NCBI RefSeq assembly: GCF_006516965.1
Contig: NZ_VHLH01000007.1
Location: 62,001-126,000 of the forward strand
DNA from: Pararhizobium mangrovi
GTDB lineage: Bacteria > Pseudomonadota > Alphaproteobacteria > Rhizobiales > Rhizobiaceae
Direction: 5' to 3'
DNA length: 64,000 bases
Both the position numbers and the translations under genes were made by a program. Within the stretch, counting starts at the first letter, position 1. Every line of letters begins with the position of its first letter. This document shows, in pieces, positions 17,786-27,128 of the stretch. Below the pieces are notes generated by a model. That model saw nothing but the letters and a program-made list of their open reading frames with translations, was not told the DNA's origin and did not search any database.

Positions 17786-18768
17786 TGAACGCGCTCCTCT
17801 TCCGTCCGCGGGACCTGCTGCTCGCCGGCGCCATCGTGCTTCTGGCAATTGCCATCTCGACGCGCTACGGCGCCTTCGTCTCGCTCTCGAACCTCCTCAA
17901 CGTCTACAACGACACCGCCATCCTGATCATGCTCGCCTTCGCGCAAACGGCAGTGATCCTGACGCGCTGCATCGATCTCTCGGTCGCCGCCAACCTCGCC
18001 CTGACCGGCATGATCGTGGCGCAACTCAATACGATCGCGCCAGGTGTGCCGATCCTCGCGCTCATCGCGCTGGCGCTCCTGATCGGTGCCGTCCTCGGCG
18101 CGATCAACGGCTTTCTGGTCTGGAAGATCGCCATCCCGCCGATCGTCGTGACGCTCGGCACGCTGACCATCTATCGCGGCCTCATCTTCGTCATCGCCGG
18201 CGGGGAGTGGGTCAATGCGCACCAGATGAGCGACGCTTTCAAGGCATTCCCGCGCGAAACGCTGTTCGGCGTGCCGGTGCTTTCCTGGATCTCGCTTCTT
18301 CTGATCGTCGTCATGGGCCTCGTGCTGACGCGCACGGCGCTCGGCCGGTCCTTCTACGCCGTCGGCGGCAATCCGGCCGCTGCGGTCTATGCCGGGATCG
18401 ATCCCGGTCGCGTCCGCTTCCTTGCGTACACGATCTCCGGCGCGATTTCGGGCCTGTGCGGCTATCTCTGGGTCTCGCGATACGCCGTCGCCTATGTCGA
18501 CATCGCCAACGGCTTCGAGCTCGACGTCGTCGCGGCCTGCGTCATCGGCGGCGTGTCGATCGCCGGCGGCATCGGCACCACCGCCGGCGCCGTGCTCGGC
18601 GCGCTCTTTCTCGGCGTCATCAAGAACGCGTTGCCCGTCATCGACGTCTCGCCCTTCTGGCAGATGGCGATCTCGGGGGCGGCGATCATCCTTGCCGTCG
18701 CCTTCAACGCACGCGCAGAACGCACGAAGGGCCGCATCATCCTGAAGCGGGCGGAGACGACGGCATGA
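17785..18768 (+). CDS. rhaP: rhamnose ABC transporter permease
   Basis: This 327-residue protein has about nine membrane helices and the features of RbsC-like CUT2 permeases, such as TAILIMLAFAQTAVILTRCIDLSVAANLALTG, VVTLGTLTIYRG and GGVSIAGGIGTTAGAVLGALFLGVI. It pairs with RhaQ to form the membrane channel for RhaT. The ATG overlaps the rhaT stop (TGATG), and its own stop overlaps the rhaQ start (ATGA). Confidence 0.93.
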   Translation: MNALLFRPRDLLLAGAIVLLAIAISTRYGAFVSLSNLLNVYNDTAILIMLAFAQTAVILTRCIDLSVAANLALTGMIVAQLNTIAPGVPILALIALALLIGAVLGAINGFLVWKIAIPPIVVTLGTLTIYRGLIFVIAGGEWVNAHQMSDAFKAFPRETLFGVPVLSWISLLLIVVMGLVLTRTALGRSFYAVGGNPAAAVYAGIDPGRVRFLAYTISGAISGLCGYLWVSRYAVAYVDIANGFELDVVAACVIGGVSIAGGIGTTAGAVLGALFLGVIKNALPVIDVSPFWQMAISGAAIILAVAFNARAERTKGRIILKRAETTA

Positions 18769-19769
18769 GCGAGACTGCGGCCAATCCCCGGCGCATTCCC
18801 GATCGCCTTTCCGGCCGGGGCATGGCGGCGCTGCAGAGCTGGGAGAGCCTGCTCGTCGTGGTGGCGATCGCCGTCTTCGTCGCGAACACGCTCGCCTCGC
18901 CCTATTTCCTCGATCCCTACAGCCTCTCCGACGCGACCTACAATTTCACCGAGCGCGCGATGATCGGCTTCGCCATGGCGCTGCTCATCATTTCGGGCGA
19001 GATCGACCTTTCCGTCGCGTCGATCATCGCGCTCGCCTCGACGGCGATGGGTGCGGCGGCTGCCGCCGGCTTCGGCATTCCCGTGCTGGTCGTCGTCGCG
19101 CTCGTCGTCGGCCTCGTCTGCGGCGCGTTCAACGGCTTCCTCGTCACCCGGCTCGGCCTGCCGTCGATCGTCGTGACGATCGGTACGCTCAGCCTCTTCC
19201 GCGGCATCGCCTTCATCGTTCTCGGGGATCAGGCCTATACGAGCTATCCGTCCGGCTTTTCGTGGTTCGGCATGGGCTACGTCTTCTGGGTCGTGACCTT
19301 CGAACTGGTGCTCTTCGTCGTCTTCGCCGTGATCTACGGCATCGTGCTGCACAAGACGAATTTCGGCCGCCAGGTCACTGTGATCGGCAACAACCCGACG
19401 GCCGCGCTCTTTTCCGGCATCCGCGTCGCGCGCGTGAAGTTCATTCTCTTCCTGCTGACGGGCGTCATGTCGGGCATCGCCGCGGTCTGCCTGACGGCGC
19501 GCCTCGGCTCGACGCGGCCTTCCATCGCGCTCGGCTGGGAGCTCGAGGTCGTCACCATGGTCGTGCTCGGCGGCGTCAACATTCTCGGCGGTTCGGGCAC
19601 CATCCCCGGCGTCGTGCTCGGCGCGATGATCATGGGCATGGTCACCTTCGGCCTCGGCCTTCTCAACGTGCCGGGCACCGTCATGTCGATCTTCACCGGC
19701 ATCCTGCTGATCGCCGTCATCGCGCTTCCGATCGTCTGGCGCCGGGTGCGCACGAGGATGCGCACATGA
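18765..19769 (+). CDS. rhaQ: rhamnose ABC transporter permease
   Basis: This 334-residue second CUT2 permease of the rhamnose importer has [53 protein letters not shown] and [29 protein letters not shown]. It overlaps rhaP by 4 bp and is followed 22 bp later by the mutarotase. As in Rhizobium, two different permeases rather than a homodimer serve this transporter. Confidence 0.93.
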   Translation: MSETAANPRRIPDRLSGRGMAALQSWESLLVVVAIAVFVANTLASPYFLDPYSLSDATYNFTERAMIGFAMALLIISGEIDLSVASIIALASTAMGAAAAAGFGIPVLVVVALVVGLVCGAFNGFLVTRLGLPSIVVTIGTLSLFRGIAFIVLGDQAYTSYPSGFSWFGMGYVFWVVTFELVLFVVFAVIYGIVLHKTNFGRQVTVIGNNPTAALFSGIRVARVKFILFLLTGVMSGIAAVCLTARLGSTRPSIALGWELEVVTMVVLGGVNILGGSGTIPGVVLGAMIMGMVTFGLGLLNVPGTVMSIFTGILLIAVIALPIVWRRVRTRMRT

Positions 19770-19791
19770 GGTTCCACATATGAGGCCGGGC

Positions 19792-20106
19792 ATGGAAAAG
19801 CACGCCGTGCGCATGCGCCTGAAACCCGGATGTACGGACGAATACAAGGCGCGCCACGATGCCATCTGGCCCGAGCTCGTCGCGCTTTTGAAGCAGGCGG
19901 GCGTCGAGGATTATTCGATCCATCTCGACGCCGAGACGAACTTCCTCTTCGCGGTGATGTGGCGGCGCACCGACCACGGCTTGGACGCGCTCGCCGACCA
20001 CCCGGTCATGCGCCGCTGGTGGGCGATGATGGCCGACATAATGGAGACCCACGAAGACGACGCGCCCTTGACTGCATCGCTTTCCACCGTCTTCCACATG
20101 GAATGA
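19792..20106 (+). CDS. rhaU: L-rhamnose mutarotase
   Basis: This 104-residue protein matches RhaM/RhaU in length and has the family hallmarks [17 protein letters not shown] (with the catalytic His22), YSIHLD and [12 protein letters not shown]. It interconverts the alpha and beta anomers of L-rhamnose so that the isomerase and transporter receive the right form. Another ATG at 19780 would add four residues; I prefer 19792 for its agreement with family length and the GAGG upstream. rhaK starts 4 bp after its stop. Confidence 0.93.
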   Translation: MEKHAVRMRLKPGCTDEYKARHDAIWPELVALLKQAGVEDYSIHLDAETNFLFAVMWRRTDHGLDALADHPVMRRWWAMMADIMETHEDDAPLTASLSTVFHME

Positions 20107-20110
20107 GCCG

Positions 20111-21481
20111 ATGGCGCCCGCGAGACACGTCGCCGTCGTCGACATCGGCAAGACCAACGCGAAGATGGCGCTGGTCGATCTCATGACGACGAGCGAAATC
20201 GCGGTCCGGCGACAGCCGAACCGCGTATTACAAGGCCCGCCATATCCCCATTACGACATCGAGGCGTTATGGGCGTTCATCCTAGCCGGACTGCGGGAAT
20301 TCCAGGCGCAGCACGGGGTGGACGCGATCACGGTCACCACGCACGGAGCCTGCGCCGCGCTGCTCGATGCCGGCGGCGATCTCGCGGCCCCCGTGCTCGA
20401 CTACGAGCATGACGGTCCCGATACGCTTTCGATGCGATACAATCCGATACGCCCGGCATTTACGGAAACCGGTACGCCCCGCTTGCCGCTCGGTCTCAAT
20501 CTCGGCGCGCAGCTCTTCTGGCAGTTCGAGACGTTTCCCTGGATCCGGCAGCGGACGCGGACGATCCTCACCTATCCCCAGTACTGGACCTATCGGCTGT
20601 GCGGTGTCGCCTCGAACGAGGTGACGTCGCTCGGCTGCCATACCGATCTCTGGAACCCGCACGAGGGTGCGTTCTCCTCGCTCGTCGAGCGGATGGGGTG
20701 GGGCGGCCTGATGGCACCCGTACGCAAGGCGACCGAGCAGCTCGGAACCCTCGAGCCGGCGATCGCCGCACAAACGGGAGTACCCGAAGGCACGCCGGTC
20801 GTCTGCGGCATTCACGATTCCAACGCGTCCCTCTATCCGCATCTTGCCGCGGGCGATCCACCGTTTGCTGTCGTGTCCACCGGCACATGGGTCATCTGCA
20901 TGGCCGTCGGCGGTAAAGCGGTGTCCCTCGATCCGTCACGTGACACGCTGATCAACGTGAATGCGTTCGGCAATCCGGTCCCGTCGGCCCGCTTCATGGG
21001 CGGGCGCGAATTCGAACGCCTGATGGAAGGGCGCCGACGGGACTGCACCGCGGCAGATGTGGATGCCGTCCTGAAAGGCGGCGCAATGCTGTTGCCCGCC
21101 GTGGAAAACGGCTCGGGTCCCTTTCAGGGTCGCAGGCCCGAATGGACGGTGGACGAGGCATCGCTTCCCGACGGCGAGCGATATGCGGCGGTCTCGTGCT
21201 ACCTGGCAATGATGACGGCGACATGCCTCGAAATGGTCGGTGCGGCCGGCTCGACGATCGTCGAAGGCCCGTTCGCGATGAACGCGGTCTATCGAAACGT
21301 CCTGGCGGCCGCCACGAAAAGACCGGTCGTCGCGGTCGAGGGCACAGGCACCAGCATCGGCGCGGCCATGATGATCGATGCGCATGCGGGCAGGGCACGG
21401 CCGGCGAGGGCGGAACGCACCGATCCGCACCGCCGCTTCTTCCGATATGTGGAGAGGTGGCGCGAAGCGCTCGTCGGTTAA
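20111..21481 (+). CDS. rhaK: rhamnulokinase (FGGY family)
   Basis: This 456-residue sugar kinase of the rhizobial RhaK type phosphorylates L-rhamnulose at the expense of ATP. The first ATP-binding strand is VAVVDIGKTNAKMALVD (8-24). The catalytic base is Asp236 in VCGIHDSNASLYPHL, and the second phosphate motif is FAVVSTGTWVICMAVGG. It is the last gene of the rhaRSTPQUK transcript. In Rhizobium leguminosarum the kinase is also needed for rhamnose uptake, so the same link may apply here; that is established knowledge of a relative, not shown by this sequence. Confidence 0.95.
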   Translation: MAPARHVAVVDIGKTNAKMALVDLMTTSEIAVRRQPNRVLQGPPYPHYDIEALWAFILAGLREFQAQHGVDAITVTTHGACAALLDAGGDLAAPVLDYEHDGPDTLSMRYNPIRPAFTETGTPRLPLGLNLGAQLFWQFETFPWIRQRTRTILTYPQYWTYRLCGVASNEVTSLGCHTDLWNPHEGAFSSLVERMGWGGLMAPVRKATEQLGTLEPAIAAQTGVPEGTPVVCGIHDSNASLYPHLAAGDPPFAVVSTGTWVICMAVGGKAVSLDPSRDTLINVNAFGNPVPSARFMGGREFERLMEGRRRDCTAADVDAVLKGGAMLLPAVENGSGPFQGRRPEWTVDEASLPDGERYAAVSCYLAMMTATCLEMVGAAGSTIVEGPFAMNAVYRNVLAAATKRPVVAVEGTGTSIGAAMMIDAHAGRARPARAERTDPHRRFFRYVERWREALVG

Positions 21482-21612
21482 TCCACATGCGGGTAGCCAT
21501 CTGCTTCCCGGGAAGGAACCCGCCGGATTCCATGCGATAACCGCATTTCGTTTCCGTGGAGTGTGCTCAGGCGATGCCGCTGAAATTAATGGGGAGGTGA
21601 AGCGGAGCGGGG

Positions 21613-21640
21613 TTGCGTGACCGGCCGGTGTCGGCATAAT
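21613..21640 (+). promoter_or_regulatory. candidate promoter for the oligopeptide ABC operon
   Basis: TTGCGT (21613-21618) is followed after 16 bases by CATAAT (21635-21640), 40 bp upstream of the binding-protein ATG. The -10 match is good and the -35 match weak. It is in the 198-bp gap after rhaK, so the peptide transporter probably has its own promoter. Confidence 0.3.
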
Positions 21641-21679
21641 CGCTAAAAGCCCGATTAATCCGATATTTAGGGGAAACTG

Positions 21680-23266
21680 ATGAAGAGAACGATCGGTACG
21701 ACGTTTGCAAGCGTGATGGTGCTATCCCTCATGATGGCCGGCGTGGCTTCCGCCGAGACCGTCTACAACCGCGGCAACGACACCGATCCGACGACGCTCG
21801 ACATCGACAAGACGACGACCGTCGCCGAAGCGAACCTCTCGCGCGATCTCTATGAAGGCCTCGTCGTCTACGACGCGAACGCCAAGGTCGTGCCGGGCGT
21901 CGCCAAGAGCTGGGACGTCTCCGACGACGGAAAGACCTACACCTTCCACTTACGCGACGACGCGAAGTGGTCGAACGGCGATCCGGTCAAGGCGAGCGAT
22001 TTCGTCTTCGCGTTCCGCCGCCTTGAAAATCCGAAGACCGCGGCGACCTACGCCAACATCCAGTACGTGATCAAGAACGCCGAGGCGGTGAACAAGGGCG
22101 ACATGCCGCCCGAAAAGCTTGGCGTGAAGGCGATCGACGACCATACGCTCGAGATCGACCTCGAAAATCCGACGCCGTATTTCCTGGAGCTTCTCACGCA
22201 CCAGACGGCGTTGCCGCTTCACCAGAAGTCGGTCGAAAAGTACGGCAGCGATTTCACGAAGCCGGGCAACCTCGTCACCGACGGCGCATACAAGCTGAAG
22301 TCGTTCACACCCAACGAGAAGATCGTCATGGTGAAGAACGACAACTACTATGACGCCGACAACGTTCAGATCGACACGGTCAACTACATCCCCTTCGAGG
22401 ATCGTTCCGCCTGCCTGCGCCGTTTCCAGGCGAACGAGGTCCAGTCGTGTTCGGACATTCCGGCCGAGCAGATCGACTACATGAAGAAGAACCTTGGCGA
22501 TCAGGTTCACATCGCACCGTATCTCGGCACCTATTATCTGCCGATCGACGTGCGCGAGAAGAAGCTTTCCGATCCGCGCGTGCGCAAGGCGATCTCGCTC
22601 GTCATCGATCGCCAGTTCCTGGCCGACGAGATCTGGCGCGGCACCATGCTGCCGGGCTACTCGATGGTGCCGCCCGGCATCGGCAACTACTTCGATCCGG
22701 TCTACATCGAATCCAAGGGCAAGGATCTCTTCGACCGCGAGGACGAAGCCAAGAAATTGTTGAAGGAAGCCGGCGTCCAGCCCGGCGACCTGACGGTCGA
22801 GCTGCGCTACAATACCAGCGAGAACCACAAGAACACGATGACGGCCGTCGCCGACATGCTGAAGAACATCGGCATCAAGGCCAAGCTCGTGGAGATGGAA
22901 GGAACCGGCTACTTCGACTATCTGAAGAGCGGCGCCAAGTACGACATCGCCCGGGCCGGCTGGATCGGAGACTATTCCGACCCGCAGAACTTCCTGTTCC
23001 TGTTCAAGTCCCAGAACGACGGCTTCAACTACCCGCACTGGAAGAACCAGAAGTACGATCAGCTGATGCAGAAGGCGAGCACCATGCAGGACCTGCATGC
23101 GCGCTCCAAGGTGCTGAGCCAGGCCGAACAGCTTCTTCTTTCCAAGATGCCGATCATTCCGGTGATGTACTACTCGTCCCGTTCGCTCGTCTCGAAGAAC
23201 CTGAAGGGCTGGAAGGACAACATCCAGAACGTCCACATCACGCGCTACATGTCGATCGAAAAGTAG
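21680..23266 (+). CDS. oppA: oligopeptide ABC transporter, periplasmic substrate-binding protein
   Basis: This 528-residue family 5 extracellular solute-binding protein has a Sec signal peptide (about 1-25, ending ASA-ET). The body shows DPTTLDIDKTTTVAEANLSRDLYEGLVVYD, YTFHLRDDAKWSNGDPVKASDFVFAFRRL and KYDIARAGWIGDYSDPQNFLFLF, all typical of OppA/MppA proteins that bind peptides with little side-chain selectivity. It is first in an operon with two permeases and a fused ATPase. A strong stem-loop follows it. The ligand could also be a murein peptide. Confidence 0.9.
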   Translation: MKRTIGTTFASVMVLSLMMAGVASAETVYNRGNDTDPTTLDIDKTTTVAEANLSRDLYEGLVVYDANAKVVPGVAKSWDVSDDGKTYTFHLRDDAKWSNGDPVKASDFVFAFRRLENPKTAATYANIQYVIKNAEAVNKGDMPPEKLGVKAIDDHTLEIDLENPTPYFLELLTHQTALPLHQKSVEKYGSDFTKPGNLVTDGAYKLKSFTPNEKIVMVKNDNYYDADNVQIDTVNYIPFEDRSACLRRFQANEVQSCSDIPAEQIDYMKKNLGDQVHIAPYLGTYYLPIDVREKKLSDPRVRKAISLVIDRQFLADEIWRGTMLPGYSMVPPGIGNYFDPVYIESKGKDLFDREDEAKKLLKEAGVQPGDLTVELRYNTSENHKNTMTAVADMLKNIGIKAKLVEMEGTGYFDYLKSGAKYDIARAGWIGDYSDPQNFLFLFKSQNDGFNYPHWKNQKYDQLMQKASTMQDLHARSKVLSQAEQLLLSKMPIIPVMYYSSRSLVSKNLKGWKDNIQNVHITRYMSIEK

Positions 23267-23288
23267 CCGCCGGACCGGACGACGATCG

Positions 23289-23322
23289 CGAGGACCGAAG
23301 CACGCATACGCTTCGGTCCTCG
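23289..23322. terminator. intercistronic 13-bp stem-loop between oppA and oppB
   Basis: CGAGGACCGAAGC (23289-23301) pairs perfectly with 23310-23322 across an 8-base loop, and flanking ACCGGA/TCCGGT bases extend the structure. It lies 22 bp after the oppA stop. There is no T-run. It probably slows decay from the 3' side or causes partial termination, keeping binding protein in excess. Confidence 0.55.
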
Positions 23323-23386
23323 TCCGGTTCCACGCGCCGCTGCCCACATCCATGGGGGCATATAGCGCGGCAGGAGATGAGAGCCC

Positions 23387-24310
23387 ATGTTCTCCTACGT
23401 GATCAGACGCTTCGGCAGCGCGCTTCCGACGCTCTTCATCGTCATCACGCTTTCCTTCTTCATGATCCGGCTCGCGCCGGGCGGGCCCTTCGACCTGCAG
23501 CGCCCGCTCGACCCGCTGATCATGCAGCACCTCAAGCACGCCTATCATTTCGACGAGCCGCTGTGGAAACAGTACCTGCTCTACCTGAACAACCTCGCCC
23601 ATTTCGATCTCGGGCCGAGCTTCACGCGGCGTGACTTCTCCGTCCTCGACCTCTTCCGCACCGGTCTGCCGGTCTCGATCGAACTCGGCGGGTTTGCGCT
23701 CCTCATCGCCCTCGTCGTCGGATCGATCCTCGGCGCCTTCGCCGCGCTCAAGCAGAACTCCTGGAACGACTACGGCGTCGTGGCGCTCGCCACGCTCGGC
23801 ATCACCATCCCGACCTTCGTCATCGCACCGCTCCTGAGCCTCGTCTTCGGTGTCATGCTGGACTGGTTGCCTGCCGGCGGCTGGGGAGGGGGCGACTTTT
23901 CGCACGTCATCCTGCCGGTCGTAACGCTCGCCCTACCGCAGATCGGCATCATCGCCCGCCTGACCCGCGGCGCGACCATCGAGGCGCTGCGCTCCAACCA
24001 CGTACGCACGGCTCGCGCCTACGGGCTGCCGTCCTTCGTGGTCGTCGGCGTCCATGCGATGCGCGCGGCGATCCTGCCGGTCGTCTCCTATCTGGGCCCC
24101 ACGGCCGCCGCCCTTCTTACCGGTTCCGTCGTGGTCGAGACGATCTTCGGCGTGCCCGGCATCGGCCGTTATTTCGTCCAGGGCGCGCTCGGGCGCGACT
24201 ATACGCTGGTGATGGGCACCGTGATCGTCGTCGCGGTCTTCGTCATCGTCTTCAACCTGATCGTCGACATTCTCTACGCGCTGCTCGATCCGCGCGTGCG
24301 CTTCGACTGA
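23387..24310 (+). CDS. oppB: oligopeptide ABC transporter permease (OppB type)
   Basis: This 307-residue inner-membrane permease starts with FSYVIRRFGSALPTLFIVITLSFFMIRLAPGGPF, the OppB/DppB N-terminus. The EAA loop is in the RTARAYGLPSFVVVGVHAMRAAILPV region, which contacts the ATPase. The C-terminal segment GSVVVETIFGVPGIGRYFVQGALGRDYTLVMG is diagnostic. The next gene starts 11 bp downstream. Confidence 0.93.
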   Translation: MFSYVIRRFGSALPTLFIVITLSFFMIRLAPGGPFDLQRPLDPLIMQHLKHAYHFDEPLWKQYLLYLNNLAHFDLGPSFTRRDFSVLDLFRTGLPVSIELGGFALLIALVVGSILGAFAALKQNSWNDYGVVALATLGITIPTFVIAPLLSLVFGVMLDWLPAGGWGGGDFSHVILPVVTLALPQIGIIARLTRGATIEALRSNHVRTARAYGLPSFVVVGVHAMRAAILPVVSYLGPTAAALLTGSVVVETIFGVPGIGRYFVQGALGRDYTLVMGTVIVVAVFVIVFNLIVDILYALLDPRVRFD

Positions 24311-24321
24311 GGGACCGCTTC

Positions 24322-25470
24322 ATGAGCCAGTCCGACCCGACCATCGCCGAAGAAGGACCGGCCGTTACTGCCGACGCCACGACCGGGCGTTCCTTGTGGC
24401 AGGATGCGTGGATCCGATTGCGTCGCAACCGCGCGGCCGTCGCGAGCGCCGTCGTGCTTCTCGTCTTCGTCGTCGCCGGCGTCTTCGGCCCGATGGTCGC
24501 ACCGCATCCCTACGATGCCATCTACACGCAATATGTGCGCGTCCCTGCAAGCCTCGAAGCCTATCCGCGCGCCGACACGATCGAGCCCGCCTTCGAGCGT
24601 GCGCTGAAGCGCGCCCGCGTCGACGTCGGCAAGGTCACCGTCGACGGGTCGAGCGTCAGTGCACCGATCTCGAAGGACGAGAAGATCGATCCGCGCATCG
24701 TGCGCTACCTCGATCGTTCGGACATCTTCCACGACGCGACGATCACGGATCTGAACGATGCCGTCACGCAAGGGGTGATGACGGCCGCCGTCACGCGCGA
24801 GCTCTTCCCCTTCGGAACGGACGCGAACGGGCGCGACCTCTTAAGCCGCATCCTCATCGGCGTGCGCGTTTCTCTCGCCATCGGCGTGCTCGCCTCCTTC
24901 ATGTCACTCGTGCTCGGCGTCGGCTACGGCGCGGTGTCGGGCTATCTCGGCGGGCGTGTCGACGATGTCATGATGCGGATCATCGACATTCTCTATTCGC
25001 TGCCCTTCATCTTCTTCGTCATCCTGCTCGTCGTCTTCTTCGGCCGGAATTTCGTGCTGATCTTCATCGCCATCGGCTGTACCGAATGGCTCGACATGGC
25101 GCGCATCGTGCGCGGGCAGACGCTGACGCTGAAGCGTCAGGAGTTCGTCCAGGCCGCGGAAGCGCTCGGCGTCGGGGACATGGGCGTCCTCAAGCGCCAC
25201 ATTATTCCGAACACGCTCGGGCCTGTGATGGTGTTCGTCACGCTGCTCGTGCCGAAGGCGATCCTGCTCGAAAGCCTGCTTTCCTTCCTCGGCCTCGGCG
25301 TTCAGGAGCCGATGACGAGCCTCGGCGTGCTCATCTCGGAAGGGGCGGCGAACATGCGCAGCGCCACCTGGCTGCTTCTCTTCCCCGCCGCGGCACTGAC
25401 GATCATGCTCTTCGCATTGAACTTCCTGGGCGACGGCCTGCGCGACGCGCTCGACCCGAAGGACCGCTGA
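24322..25470 (+). CDS. oppC: oligopeptide ABC transporter permease (OppC type) with long periplasmic insertion
   Basis: This 382-residue protein is about 80 residues longer than ordinary OppC. A first membrane helix (about 35-57) is followed by roughly 100 extracytoplasmic residues (about 58-155) containing IDPRIVRYLDRSDIFHDATITD before the FPFGTDANGRDLLSRILIGVRVSL segment. The EAA region RQEFVQAAEALGVGDMGVLKRHIIPN is intact. Such an insertion is found in a subset of OppC proteins. It ends 2 bp before the ATPase gene. Confidence 0.9.
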   Translation: MSQSDPTIAEEGPAVTADATTGRSLWQDAWIRLRRNRAAVASAVVLLVFVVAGVFGPMVAPHPYDAIYTQYVRVPASLEAYPRADTIEPAFERALKRARVDVGKVTVDGSSVSAPISKDEKIDPRIVRYLDRSDIFHDATITDLNDAVTQGVMTAAVTRELFPFGTDANGRDLLSRILIGVRVSLAIGVLASFMSLVLGVGYGAVSGYLGGRVDDVMMRIIDILYSLPFIFFVILLVVFFGRNFVLIFIAIGCTEWLDMARIVRGQTLTLKRQEFVQAAEALGVGDMGVLKRHIIPNTLGPVMVFVTLLVPKAILLESLLSFLGLGVQEPMTSLGVLISEGAANMRSATWLLLFPAAALTIMLFALNFLGDGLRDALDPKDR

Positions 25471-25472
25471 CC

Positions 25473-27101
25473 ATGAGCGAGAACGCCAAGCCCATCCTCG
25501 CCGTTCGCGGTCTCGACGTGCGCTTCGAAACCAATGACGGGCCGGTTCAGGCGGTCAACGGCATCGATCTCGACATCATGCCCGGCGAAACGGTCGCCGT
25601 CGTCGGCGAATCCGGTTCGGGCAAGAGCCAGACCATGATGGCGATCATGGGCCTGCTCGCTTCCAACGGAAGGGCGACCGGCTCGGCGAAATATCGCGAT
25701 CAGGAACTCATCGGGCTCGGCGAGAAGCGGTTGAACCGCGTTCGCGGCGCGAAGATGACGATGATCTTCCAGGAACCGATGACCTCGCTCGATCCGCTCT
25801 ACCGGATCGGCCGCCAGATCGCCGAGCCGCTCGTGCACCATGCCGGTATGGGGCGGTCTGCCGCGCGAAAGCGCTGTATCGAACTGTTGCGCCTGGTCGG
25901 GCTTCCGGAGCCGGAACGGCGCATCGATTCCTTTCCCCACGAGCTGTCCGGTGGCCAGCGCCAGCGCGTGATGATCGCCATGGCGCTCGCCAACGACCCG
26001 GATATCCTCATCGCCGACGAGCCGACCACGGCGCTCGACGTGACCATCCAGGCGCAGATTCTGGAGCTTCTGGCCGATCTGCAGAAGCGCCTCGGCATGG
26101 CGATCGTCTTCATCACCCACGACCTCGGCGTCGTGCGCCGCTTCGCCGAGCGCGTCTACGTGATGAAGCTCGGCGATGTGGTCGAGGAGGGCAGGACGGC
26201 CGCGATCTTCGACGACCCCACCCACGACTATACGCGCATGCTGATCAAGGCGGAACCCAGCGGAAGCAAGCCGCCGGTCGAAGAGAGTTCGCCGGTCCTG
26301 CTCGAGGGGAAGGACGTCGTCGTCGGCTTCCGGCAGGAGAACGCCGGCTGGTTTTCGGGATCGAGCGAATTTCGCGCCGTCGACGGCATCTCGCTTCGCC
26401 TTCGGCGAAAGCAGACGATCGGCGTCGTCGGCGAATCCGGGTCCGGCAAGTCGACGCTTGGTCGTGCGCTCCTGCGCCTCGTCCACGGCAGGGGCACCGT
26501 TCGATACGGCGACCGGGACATATCGAGCCTCGACAAGCGCGGCATGCGGCCGCTGCGCAAGGAACTCCAGATCGTCTTCCAGGATCCCTTCGGCTCGTTG
26601 TCACCGCGCATGACCGTCGGCCAGGTCATTACGGAGGGCCTGCTTGTGCACGAGCCGGATCTTTCCCGGCGCGAGCGGGACAAGCGTGCCATCGATGGGT
26701 TGAAGGACGTCGGCCTCGACCCGGCAATGCGCAACCGGTATCCGCACGAATTTTCCGGCGGCCAGCGCCAGCGCATTGCCATCGCCCGAGCGGTCATCCT
26801 CAAGCCGAAGGTCATGGTGCTCGACGAACCGACCTCCGCGCTCGATCGCTCGGTGCAAAAGCAGATCGTGGAACTCCTGCGCCGGCTGCAGGAGGAACAC
26901 GACCTTTCCTACGTCTTCATCAGCCACGATCTCGCGGTCGTACGCGCCATGTCCGACTACATCCTCGTCATGAAGGACGGCAAGGTCGTGGAAGAGGGCG
27001 TCGCCGAGCGCATCTTCGACCATCCCGAGAAGGAATACACGCAGGCCCTCGTGCAGGCGGCGATGGATACGGATCCGATAACCGTTTCCGCAGCACGTTG
27101 A
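25473..27101 (+). CDS. fused oligopeptide ABC transporter ATPase (OppD-OppF)
   Basis: This 542-residue protein carries two complete ABC domains. The first has Walker A GESGSGKSQT (about 45-54), signature LSGGQRQR and ILIADEPTTALD. The second has Walker A GESGSGKST (about 319-327), the FSGGQRQR signature and VMVLDEPTSALD. Each domain ends with the oligopeptide-binding-type C-terminal tail. Usually OppD and OppF are separate genes; fused forms (YejF/GsiA type) are common in Proteobacteria. It completes the operon. The 3' end faces the kinase gene, 27 bp away. Confidence 0.93.
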   Translation: MSENAKPILAVRGLDVRFETNDGPVQAVNGIDLDIMPGETVAVVGESGSGKSQTMMAIMGLLASNGRATGSAKYRDQELIGLGEKRLNRVRGAKMTMIFQEPMTSLDPLYRIGRQIAEPLVHHAGMGRSAARKRCIELLRLVGLPEPERRIDSFPHELSGGQRQRVMIAMALANDPDILIADEPTTALDVTIQAQILELLADLQKRLGMAIVFITHDLGVVRRFAERVYVMKLGDVVEEGRTAAIFDDPTHDYTRMLIKAEPSGSKPPVEESSPVLLEGKDVVVGFRQENAGWFSGSSEFRAVDGISLRLRRKQTIGVVGESGSGKSTLGRALLRLVHGRGTVRYGDRDISSLDKRGMRPLRKELQIVFQDPFGSLSPRMTVGQVITEGLLVHEPDLSRRERDKRAIDGLKDVGLDPAMRNRYPHEFSGGQRQRIAIARAVILKPKVMVLDEPTSALDRSVQKQIVELLRRLQEEHDLSYVFISHDLAVVRAMSDYILVMKDGKVVEEGVAERIFDHPEKEYTQALVQAAMDTDPITVSAAR

Positions 27102-27128
27102 TGCCGGCGGCGCGCTCGCCCGATCAGG

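Noticed and set aside
24396-27101. A very long plus-strand reading frame appearing to encode a 901-residue protein
   Set aside because: Its first part reads the oppC sequence in a wrong frame as an Arg-rich product; only from the ATG at 25473 does it match the fused OppD-OppF ATPase.
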